Assembly (NCBI GenBank): GCA_945861625.1
Contig: CAMAVI010000011.1
Span: forward strand, 1 to 62,248
Source: Candidatus Sulfopaludibacter sp. SbA3
Lineage (GTDB): Bacteria; Acidobacteriota; Terriglobia; Bryobacterales; Bryobacteraceae
Length of the DNA: 62,248 nt
Direction: 5' to 3'
Of the stretch, positions 41,494 through 48,829 are shown one piece after another. Each line of letters begins with the position of its first letter. The first letter of the stretch is position 1. A program made the position numbers and the translations under genes. The notes below the pieces were generated by a model that saw nothing but the letters and a program-made list of their open reading frames with translations, searched no databases and was not told the DNA's origin.

Positions 41494-42036
41494 TCAAGTA
41501 TCCGTTTTGCTGCGAGCGCCGATCAGCTTTTCTCCTGAAATCTGGACTAGGTTCGCGCCCCCTGATTTGGGCGGAATCGCCGCGGGTTCGGACCTGCTCG
41601 ATTTGCCAATCCAAACATAGGGACCGGCGCCCTTTAGTCTGGCACGGTCGTTTGGGTTTACTAGTTTGCAATTTGCTAACGAAAGGCATCCGCACCCGAT
41701 ACACCCGGTGAGACCTCCGCGCAGGCGCTGCAGCTCCGCAATACGCTCATCAACACGCTCACTCCAGCGAGTCGAGATTTGAGCCCAATCAGAGCCGCCT
41801 GGCACGCGGTCTGTGGGTAACCGGCCGAGTTCTGCGCCGACCTCTTCAAGGGTGAGCCCGATTCGCTGGGCGAACACGATGAAAGCGATCCGGCGAAGCA
41901 CTTCACGCGGATATCTGCGGTGCCCTGATCCTGCACGCTGAGATTTGATCAGGCCCCGCTCCTCGTAAAACCGGAGGGCCGAGGAAGCCACGCCGCTTCG
42001 GCGTGAGACCTCGGTAATCGTGAGAAACGAGTCCAT
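41494..42036 (-). CDS. soxR: SoxR-family redox-sensing MerR regulator
   Basis: The 180-residue protein has a MerR DNA-binding domain (LTITEVSRRSGVASSALRFY, EERGLIKSQRAGSGHRRYPR), a dimerisation helix and the [2Fe-2S] motif CIGCGCLSLANC. SoxR proteins sense redox-cycling compounds or superoxide. Typical SoxR ends soon after NPNDRxxxxGxGP; here ~40 further residues follow (WIGKSSRSEPAAIPPKSGGA...), an unusual tail. TACGAT lies 11 nt before ATG 42036, and its -35 region overlaps the operator of the divergent promoter. Confidence 0.85.
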   Translation of the reverse strand: MDSFLTITEVSRRSGVASSALRFYEERGLIKSQRAGSGHRRYPREVLRRIAFIVFAQRIGLTLEEVGAELGRLPTDRVPGGSDWAQISTRWSERVDERIAELQRLRGGLTGCIGCGCLSLANCKLVNPNDRARLKGAGPYVWIGKSSRSEPAAIPPKSGGANLVQISGEKLIGARSKTDT

Positions 42037-42061
42037 GCCAGAACTTTATCGTATTTTTTCC

Positions 42062-42092
42062 TTGACTTCAAGTTCACTTTAACTTGTAGACT
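42062..42092 (+). promoter_or_regulatory. SoxR-type promoter with 19-bp spacer and operator
   Basis: TTGACT (42062-42067) and TAGACT (42087-42092) are 19 bp apart, the stretched spacing of MerR-family activated promoters. An inverted repeat CTTCAAGTT-N6-AACTTGTAG (42066-42089) is centred on the spacer. It lies between soxR and the NmrA gene. Confidence 0.75.
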
Positions 42093-42132
42093 CAAAACCG
42101 TACCGAACTTCGATTCACAGGAGAGAACTTAC

Positions 42133-43005
42133 ATGGCTGAGAAATTTCTGATTACCGGAGCGACCGGGAAAACCGCGGAACTCGTAGCGCGGCAGCTTCA
42201 CGCAAACGGCAGGGACGTGCGTGCCCTCGTGCGCAACGAGGCAAAGGCGAGCGCCCTAAAGCAGGCGGGCATCACGCTCGCGCTCGGGGATTTCAATGAC
42301 CCCGCGTCGCTCGCTCGCGCACTCGACGGCGTGACGAGCGTGTTCCTTGTCGTCCCACCGGACGAAAACGATGGAGCGATGATCGAGCGGTTCCTTCAGG
42401 CGGCCACTTCCAGTGCGCTGCGACCGCGGATCGTGAGGCTGAGTGCGATCAAGGCGACGGAAGGCGGGCCGTCGGAAAGCACCCGCAACCATGGACGCGC
42501 GGACCGAGCGCTCTTGGAGTCCGGGCTCCCCTACGCGATCTTGCGCCCCAACTACTTCATGCAGAACTTCTTCGGCTCGACAGAGTCCATTCTCACGAGT
42601 GGCACCCTGGTCCACGGCATGGGTGAGGGCCGGATTGGATTCATCGACGTGCGCGACATTGCCGATGTCGCTGCCGCCGTGCTGCTCGACCGGAGCTGGG
42701 ATCGCGGTATCTACGACCTTACCGGACCCGCATCCGTGTCGTTCCAGGACGTGGCACGAGAGTTCAGCGCCGCACTGGGCCGTGAGGTGACGTGCGTGCA
42801 GGTGACGCCCGAATCCGTGCGCGCGGCTCTACTCCAGAAGGGCTGGGGACCATGGGGCGCTGGCTTGATGGCGGACTACTCGGCGGCCTATGGGAAGGGC
42901 TGGGGCGACTTCACAACGTCCTTCGTCCAAAAGATCGCGGGCCATGAGGCACGTAGCGTTGCTCAGTTTGCGCGCGAAGTCTTCGCCCCGGCGCTGAAGC
43001 GTTGA
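42133..43005 (+). CDS. NmrA-family NAD(P)-binding oxidoreductase
   Basis: The 290-residue atypical short-chain reductase has EKFLITGATGKTAELVARQL (GxxGxxG-like loop), SVFLVVPPDEND and LPYAILRPNYFMQNFFGSTE. It resembles QOR2/azoreductase-like NmrA proteins that reduce quinones. CAGGAGAG precedes the ATG. It is the first gene behind the SoxR-type promoter, so induction by redox-active compounds is likely. Confidence 0.85.
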   Translation: MAEKFLITGATGKTAELVARQLHANGRDVRALVRNEAKASALKQAGITLALGDFNDPASLARALDGVTSVFLVVPPDENDGAMIERFLQAATSSALRPRIVRLSAIKATEGGPSESTRNHGRADRALLESGLPYAILRPNYFMQNFFGSTESILTSGTLVHGMGEGRIGFIDVRDIADVAAAVLLDRSWDRGIYDLTGPASVSFQDVAREFSAALGREVTCVQVTPESVRAALLQKGWGPWGAGLMADYSAAYGKGWGDFTTSFVQKIAGHEARSVAQFAREVFAPALKR

Positions 43006-43029
43006 TGAAAGCCGCTGCCGGACGCGCAA

Positions 43030-43638
43030 ATGACGAGTAGCATCAAAGTGGTCGGCCTCGGCGGGTCGCTGGCCCACGCATCGAGCAGCCTCGCGGCTCT
43101 GCGGATCACGCTGGAAGGGGCGGACAAGGCTGGAGCCGTGACGGAGCTTCTCGATGTTCGCGAGCTCAACCTTCCGATGTACGATCCGACAGAAAAGAAT
43201 CCCCCCGACTCAGTACGCCAACTCTGCAAGGCTGTTGAGAATTCGCATGGTTTGATCTGGAGCAGTCCGCTCTACCACGGGACCATCAGCGGCGCGTTCA
43301 AAAATGCGCTCGACTGGTTGCAGCTTTTAAGCACTAAGAACCCGCCGTATCTGACGGACAAGGTTGTCGGGCTGGTGGGCGCGGCCGGCGGCGGGCATGG
43401 ATTGCAGGCAATTAACACAATGGAGTTCGTCGTTCGCGCCCTGCGCGGTTGGGCCGTACCCTTGGTCGTGCCTATCTCCCGATCCTGGGCTGCGTTTGAC
43501 GAAAACGGAGGAGCCACCGATCCGAAGCTCGTACAACAGCTCCACTCGCTCGGGGAAGAGGTTACGCGCATGGCCCGGCGAATCTCAATCGAGCCTCTAA
43601 CCGGCAACAAAGTAACAACCCAACTAAGAAAGCGGTGA
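43030..43638 (+). CDS. NADPH-dependent FMN reductase / quinone reductase
   Basis: The 202-residue flavodoxin-fold protein has KVVGLGGSLAHASSSLAALR (FMN phosphate loop), IWSSPLYHGTISGAFKNALD and VVGLVGAAGGGHGLQAINTM. Such enzymes reduce FMN, quinones, azo dyes or chromate. It lies 24 bp after the NmrA gene, in the SoxR-controlled operon. Confidence 0.85.
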   Translation: MTSSIKVVGLGGSLAHASSSLAALRITLEGADKAGAVTELLDVRELNLPMYDPTEKNPPDSVRQLCKAVENSHGLIWSSPLYHGTISGAFKNALDWLQLLSTKNPPYLTDKVVGLVGAAGGGHGLQAINTMEFVVRALRGWAVPLVVPISRSWAAFDENGGATDPKLVQQLHSLGEEVTRMARRISIEPLTGNKVTTQLRKR

Positions 43639-43644
43639 AAACTG

Positions 43645-43797
43645 ATGCAAAGAAATAGAGCGTGGCGGATTCATCGATACGGCGGCCCAGAGGTTCTACA
43701 CCTCGACGAAATTCCAATCCCACAACCAACCTCCCGCGAGGTTCTGGTTCAGATAAAAGCCACCGGCGTGAAACTCTCGGTTGGCGGGCGGTGCTAG
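43645..43797 (+). pseudogene. Truncated zinc-type quinone oxidoreductase, N-terminus only
   Basis: Fifty codons read RAWRIHRYGGPEVLHLDEIP, IPQPTSREVLVQIKATGV and then KLSVGGRC-stop. The first ~43 residues match the N-terminus of MDR quinone oxidoreductases (~320 residues). The catalytic and Rossmann domains are missing, and the next gene starts at the base after the stop. A deletion probably removed the body. Confidence 0.7.
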
Positions 43798-44736
43798 ATG
43801 AATCAAACAGAACAAGTCATTCGACATGAGCTATCAGCAAAAGACGGCGCAATGGTCGCGGCCATCCGCGCTCAGGTCGCGTCCATGAAGGGCTCTATGG
43901 CCGGGATCGAAGCCCGTCCGATGTTCGACCACATTATGGAACAGACGCCGGAAGCTGCTGGGGTCACCTACCAGGATGGCGTGGTTGGCGGCGTGCCCGG
44001 AATCTGGTTCCGCCCAAAGTCCGCGCGCCCTGGAAACGTGATTCTATACTGCCATGGCGGAGCGTACATCATGGGCTCGGTCCGTGCGTATCGGAATTTT
44101 GTCGGCCAAATCGCCGCCCGCACAGTTACGGCGGTGTTCTCCGTCGACTACAGGCTTGCTCCGGAGCACCCGTTTCCCGCCGCCGTCGATGATGCCCAGG
44201 CCGCGTACCGGGGGCTTGTCGAGCAAGGAGCTCAGCGAATCATTGTTGCCGGAGACTCGGCCGGAGGCGGCCTCGCCCTCGTTCTGCTCTCACTCGCGCA
44301 GGTCAACTCAGCCGCGGGCAACGGGCTTGCGCCGTCGGCGGGCATCATACTGTCGCCGTGGACCGATTTGGCGGTGACCGGGCAGAGCGTTCATAATCGT
44401 GCTGACGAGGAACTGTTCCTGACGCGGGACGTGTTGGAGGCAGCGAGAAAATTCTACATCGGCATTCGAGATCCAACCGATCCTCTCGTGTCTCCGCTGT
44501 ACGGCAAACTGAAGGGTCTGCCTCCGATCCAGCTGCACGTGGGAACAAGCGAGATCCTTCTTGACGACAGCATCCGATACGCAGAGCGCGCCCGCGCCCA
44601 GGGCGTCGACGCCACGGCTCACGTCTGGGAGGGAATGCCGCATGTCTTTCCGGCGAGCGTTGGAACATTCGACGCCGCGGATGAGGCGCTAAGCATCATG
44701 GCTGCGTTCGTCCACGACAAACTTCGCGCCCAATGA
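43798..44736 (+). CDS. Alpha/beta hydrolase fold-3 (HSL-family) esterase
   Basis: The 312-residue esterase has VILYCHGGAYIMGSVRAYRN (HGG oxyanion hole), DYRLAPEHPFPAAVDDAQAA, the nucleophile in IVAGDSAGGGLALVLL (GDSAGG), an acid in VGTSEILLDDS and His in WEGMPHVFP. It hydrolyses short acyl esters. It is the last gene of the SoxR-type operon. Its link to redox stress is by position only. Confidence 0.85.
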   Translation: MNQTEQVIRHELSAKDGAMVAAIRAQVASMKGSMAGIEARPMFDHIMEQTPEAAGVTYQDGVVGGVPGIWFRPKSARPGNVILYCHGGAYIMGSVRAYRNFVGQIAARTVTAVFSVDYRLAPEHPFPAAVDDAQAAYRGLVEQGAQRIIVAGDSAGGGLALVLLSLAQVNSAAGNGLAPSAGIILSPWTDLAVTGQSVHNRADEELFLTRDVLEAARKFYIGIRDPTDPLVSPLYGKLKGLPPIQLHVGTSEILLDDSIRYAERARAQGVDATAHVWEGMPHVFPASVGTFDAADEALSIMAAFVHDKLRAQ

Positions 44737-44798
44737 CCCGAAGCCGCGCTGAAGGCCTGCTTTGTTCTGAACGGAACGATCAGTCGCGAAGGGCAGAG

Positions 44799-46406
44799 TT
44801 AACGGACGCGGTACAGGATCGCGCTGGAGTCTTCGTAAACGCGTTCCAAAGCCGGGTTGGCGGCCATGACGCGCAAAGCGTCTTCATTGCGCTGCAGGCC
44901 GATCTTCGTGATGCCGACGTAATCCAAATGGTGCTGGCGCGCGAACGCGGCCACCTTTTGATAGCGCGTAGCCACACCGTCGTCGCCGCCGGAAGCGTAC
45001 CACTCGCGGGGTGGAACCACGTAATTGGTGGCGGGATGCCCGCTGCCGAAATAGAGCGCGGTGTCGCTTTCCCACATCACGGCCGCATTCGCGGGCAGGT
45101 TCTTGGAGATCCATTGATACAGGCGGGCGAACTGCGCGGCATTGGAGCGGTCCGTGCGCGCGATTTCCGGCATGACACGGGCGTCCATGTAGACCTGGAG
45201 ACCCGCGCCGCACAGCAGAATGAGGCCCAGAACTCCCGCGAATCCATAAGCAACCACGCGCTGGCTGCGGTCTTTATGGTGGAAAGCCGTGCGGAAAAGG
45301 CCCGCCAGGTGAGCCATCTCAAAACAGAATCCGGTGAGCAGGAGCGGGGCCACCGGCAGGATGAAACGTTGATTGGGTTGGAAGTGCCACACGACGAGCA
45401 TGGCCAGCGATATCGCGCCAAACAGCGGATACAAGAGCGAGCCGTGCTTGCGGGACATGCGGACGCAACCCAAAATCATGGCAATGCCGAGCGGTTCCAG
45501 GATGAGTTTGGCGGGCAACCCCACCAGCATCTGTGGAAACACGAGTGACCCCATGGCCAGCAGCAGCGCGTCGACGTTGTTCCAGAGGACCTGCCCGAAG
45601 TTGTCCCAACCTACGTTGTAGAACTGGTAGGCGACGTAGTTGGTGTAAGACATGGTGACCACATCGCGTCCCGGCGCGGCGTACCCGTGTGTCCACAGCG
45701 TCCATCCGGCGACGGCGGGCAGCATGCCGGCCAGGAACCAAAGCGCGCCGCGATAATTCCTTTTCCAGAGATAGTACACAACGGCCGCGGGCAGCAGAGC
45801 GATTCCCGCCGTGCGAGCCAGGAACGCGGCCCCCGCGATTCCACCGGCGAGCAGAGGCCACTTCCAGCCGCGCCCATCCGGGTGTTCGGCGGCCCAGATG
45901 GCACCAAACAAAAAGACCATGAAGAAGACTTCGGAGACCAGGTTTGACGTGAAAAACAATACGTACGGATTGAGAGCGAACAGTCCGGTCACCAGCCATG
46001 GCACGGGCGCCGCGAATCCGTGGCGGCGGCACCATTGGTAGATCAGGCCCAAAACGACCGGCAAGCACATCCAGCTCAACAGTAAAGCAATGGAGAGATT
46101 CGCCGGATAGGACGGATGGATCCGCCAGGCCAGCGACAATAACAGCGGATAGAGCGGCGGATACTTGGTTTGCGCGGGCGCCGTGGGAATGCTCGCGACC
46201 CGGTAACCCGAACCCTCCGCGAGGGTTTTTGCGGAGCCGAAATACAACCCGTCATCCTGCAGGACGCCGAAGTGCGGCACGTCGCGGTTGAGCCACACGA
46301 ACAAGAGCGCGGGCAAGCAGAGCAGCGCAATGATGAGGGCAGGCTTGGGACTTCCCGCGGAAACATGCGGGCGGGTCACGGTAGCTTTTGGCGATTCGAT
46401 GAGCAT
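44799..46406 (-). CDS. GT39/ArnT-like membrane glycosyltransferase, paralogue of the 35.9 kb gene
   Basis: The 535-residue protein has ~10 membrane helices and the same blocks as the paralogue: LPALLFVWLNRDVPHFGVLQ, DDGLYFGSAKTLAEGSGYRV and KYPPLYPLLLSLAWRIHP. It lacks the NDxG repeat. It probably moves a sugar from a polyprenyl phosphate on the outer face. It follows the TPR lipoprotein gene by 74 bp. Confidence 0.8.
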   Translation of the reverse strand: MLIESPKATVTRPHVSAGSPKPALIIALLCLPALLFVWLNRDVPHFGVLQDDGLYFGSAKTLAEGSGYRVASIPTAPAQTKYPPLYPLLLSLAWRIHPSYPANLSIALLLSWMCLPVVLGLIYQWCRRHGFAAPVPWLVTGLFALNPYVLFFTSNLVSEVFFMVFLFGAIWAAEHPDGRGWKWPLLAGGIAGAAFLARTAGIALLPAAVVYYLWKRNYRGALWFLAGMLPAVAGWTLWTHGYAAPGRDVVTMSYTNYVAYQFYNVGWDNFGQVLWNNVDALLLAMGSLVFPQMLVGLPAKLILEPLGIAMILGCVRMSRKHGSLLYPLFGAISLAMLVVWHFQPNQRFILPVAPLLLTGFCFEMAHLAGLFRTAFHHKDRSQRVVAYGFAGVLGLILLCGAGLQVYMDARVMPEIARTDRSNAAQFARLYQWISKNLPANAAVMWESDTALYFGSGHPATNYVVPPREWYASGGDDGVATRYQKVAAFARQHHLDYVGITKIGLQRNEDALRVMAANPALERVYEDSSAILYRVR

Positions 46407-46480
46407 GGCCTAACTGTTTCATCGGCCGGGCTTACGTCTCACTTTACCCTGGCTAGTTTGTCCCGCCTACTTTGCGCAAC

Positions 46481-48019
46481 TTACTTCAAACCGAGCTTCT
46501 GGCGCAATTCCAGGAACCGCGGGAATATCAGGGATTGCAGTAGCGGTTCGCCGATTGCTTCCGGCAGCGGCCAGCGTTTCAGCAGGGCGCGGGCGTCCTC
46601 GGTCTTGCCTTGGCTAGCCAGCGCCGCGGCGTACAGAATTCGCGGGAAGCCGTCGGCTGAGGGGTCACTGGCGAAGTAGGCGGCCCGGATCTGGGCCAGG
46701 TCATCGGGAAAATGAGCCTGTCCGCGCCAGATCATGCGTTGCCGGTCGATCACTACCTTCTGCGCGGCGGGTGCGGAATCCAGTTTCTTTAGAGCCTGTT
46801 CGGCGCGGCCGGTGGTATAGAGCCAGGTGGCCTCGCGCCAGGCGGTGTTGGGATCATTCCGCGCCGCGCTAGCTGCGAAATAGCGCCGGGCAATGCCATC
46901 CGCGCCGGGCAGGTCGCCGGAGAGCCAGTGGGCGTAGGCGGCTTTCAGCAACGAACGGCCCTGCAGAAAGCCTGGGTCGCGCGCCGCCACTTGCAGAAAA
47001 TATTTTTCGGCGTCCACAAAACGGCCGTTCATGAAATGGACTTCACCGAGCGAATCGAGGGCATTGGTTTCCTGCCCCGGCTGGCGTCCATAGGTACCTA
47101 AAATGCTCTTGGCCGCCTCCAGATTGCCGGCTTCGCCCTCGGCATAACCCAGTGTGTTCATGACACCGGCATTAGCCGGCTGCAACGCAAGAACCTTGCG
47201 AAAGTGCCCAGCCGCCGCCGCGAAGTTGCGCTGCGTTTGCTCGGCTGCCGCCAGCGACAGCCAGCTCGCGGGATCGCGGGGAGCGATTTCCGATAACGCG
47301 GTTAAGGCCGCGATTTGCGCCGGGCCGTTCTTGCGCAGCACCGCCGACTCGTATTGCAAGCGGGCCTTATGATAGGGAGTCCGCAGTGACGCGCGCGCCA
47401 GGGCGCGCTCCGCCGTCGCGACGGCCAGATCGGGCTTGCCTGCCCTCGCGAGTTGCCGCACCCAATCGCTCCACGCGGCGCCGAAATCGGGATCGATGGT
47501 AGTGGCACGTTCAAACTCGCCGCGGCCCCAGGCGGTAGCGGCGTCGGGCCGCGCCGTGGAGAACGGCTTGGCGTCCGGATCCAGTTTCCGCGCCAGCGTG
47601 TTGGCGGCGAACAGTATGGTGCCATCGGCCGCGCCGGTTTCCACCATTTTGTGGCTTTCCACGTCTTCAAAGGAGTACTCGAAGCGCAGCGCAGGTTCGG
47701 CATCGGAACTGCTTCCGCGCTTGGAATAAGTACAGTGCAGCATCCGCGTGGCTCCGCCAAGGATGGCGTCAGCGGTGGTGGCGGCGCGGAAGGCAGTGGC
47801 CCGCGGCAAGCCCACGAATTCTTCCGCCAGAATCGCGGGCCCCGCGTTGCGGACCCAATCGAGCGAAGCGTCGCCCGTGACGTTATCGAAGGGCAGCAGC
47901 GCCAGCCGCTCCACGGCGCGGGGCGGCGTGCGCGAACAGGAGAGCAGGCAAGCCAAGGCTGAAACGACCGCGGCGAGCGCGAGAATGCGGGACGAAACCA
48001 GATAAGAGCGGTGCTTCAG
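46481..48019 (-). CDS. TPR lipoprotein, probable CTG start
   Basis: The product has ~10 TPR-like helical repeats (for example WLSLAAAEQTQRNFAAAAGH, LGYAEGEAGNLEAAKSILGT). The first usual start, TTG 47956, gives only MACLLSCS, too short for export. In frame upstream lies CTG 48019, overlapping the previous stop as CTGA. It adds a basic n-region (KHRSYLVSSR) and a hydrophobic stretch, ending in the lipobox LLSC. With that start it is a ~512-residue lipoprotein. No ATG, GTG or TTG exists in between. Confidence 0.65.
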   Translation of the reverse strand: MKHRSYLVSSRILALAAVVSALACLLSCSRTPPRAVERLALLPFDNVTGDASLDWVRNAGPAILAEEFVGLPRATAFRAATTADAILGGATRMLHCTYSKRGSSSDAEPALRFEYSFEDVESHKMVETGAADGTILFAANTLARKLDPDAKPFSTARPDAATAWGRGEFERATTIDPDFGAAWSDWVRQLARAGKPDLAVATAERALARASLRTPYHKARLQYESAVLRKNGPAQIAALTALSEIAPRDPASWLSLAAAEQTQRNFAAAAGHFRKVLALQPANAGVMNTLGYAEGEAGNLEAAKSILGTYGRQPGQETNALDSLGEVHFMNGRFVDAEKYFLQVAARDPGFLQGRSLLKAAYAHWLSGDLPGADGIARRYFAASAARNDPNTAWREATWLYTTGRAEQALKKLDSAPAAQKVVIDRQRMIWRGQAHFPDDLAQIRAAYFASDPSADGFPRILYAAALASQGKTEDARALLKRWPLPEAIGEPLLQSLIFPRFLELRQKLGLK

Positions 48020-48762
48020 AGGACCTTCGGCTCCAGCGTCATCAGTTTTTGGAATTCAGGATCGCTTTGCAGTTGGGAGAACTCGGGCTCCTCGGTGAAC
48101 TTCTTGCGTTCCTTGAAGCCTTCCTCCAGAGCCTTGCGGATGTAATTGAGAGCCTGTTCATTGCGTCCCGCCTTGGCGTAGTTCTTGGCCATGTAATAGA
48201 AGAAAGTGGGGCGGTCGCCCACGGTGCGATCCTGCACCACGGTGCCGGTGCCGCCGCGGCTCTCGAAGATCTCGGGGTCGAGAGCCAGCGCCTTCTGATA
48301 GGAGTCCGAAGCCAGCTCATATTGCTTGCGCGCAAAGTACGCCGACCCCAGATTGGCCACGGTGGAGGCTGAATCCGGGCTCATGCGCAGGACGCGCTTG
48401 TATTCGCCAATCGCGCGGCGGTAGTTCTTCTTGGAGTAGTAAATGGTCCCCAGGTTGTTGATCGCCGCCACGAACTTGGGGTCGAGCTTCGCGGAGCGCT
48501 CATAAGCCTTCTGCGCGTTGTTGATTTCGCTCAACTGGTGATAAGCGATGCCGATCTTGTTCCAGATCACCGCGCTTTCCGGCGCCTGCTTGTAGGTTTC
48601 AATGGCGTCGCGGTACATCTTCCGCGCCATCTGGATGTCGCCACGCTCCTGGGTGGAAAGCACCGGACGGGGAGCGGCGGCCGGTTCGTTGTTGGCCGCG
48701 TTCTGCACGGGCGCGGTCTGGAATGCGAGTCCTGCAATGAGCAATAAGGAGAGCTGGAGCAT
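48016..48762 (-). CDS. Secreted TPR protein
   Basis: The 248-residue protein has a signal peptide (LQLSLLLIAGLAFQTAP) and at least four TPR units (AVIWNKIGIAYHQLSEINNA, AAINNLGTIYYSKKNYRRAI, STVANLGSAYFARKQYELAS, FFYYMAKNYAKAGRNEQALN). It probably acts as an envelope scaffold. AGGAGG lies 4 nt before ATG 48762, with TAAAGT further upstream. It is the first gene of the operon with the TPR lipoprotein. Confidence 0.8.
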   Translation of the reverse strand: MLQLSLLLIAGLAFQTAPVQNAANNEPAAAPRPVLSTQERGDIQMARKMYRDAIETYKQAPESAVIWNKIGIAYHQLSEINNAQKAYERSAKLDPKFVAAINNLGTIYYSKKNYRRAIGEYKRVLRMSPDSASTVANLGSAYFARKQYELASDSYQKALALDPEIFESRGGTGTVVQDRTVGDRPTFFYYMAKNYAKAGRNEQALNYIRKALEEGFKERKKFTEEPEFSQLQSDPEFQKLMTLEPKVL

Positions 48763-48829
48763 AACGCCTCCTGTCTGGTTACTACTTTAGCACCGGCAAT
48801 TTGGACTGGCGATCATTACTTAGCCAGCG

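Noticed and set aside
44733-45548. 271-codon plus-strand frame after the esterase
   Set aside because: Overlaps the conserved GT39 gene on the minus strand and lacks any recognisable domain; the esterase stop at 44736 probably ends the operon.
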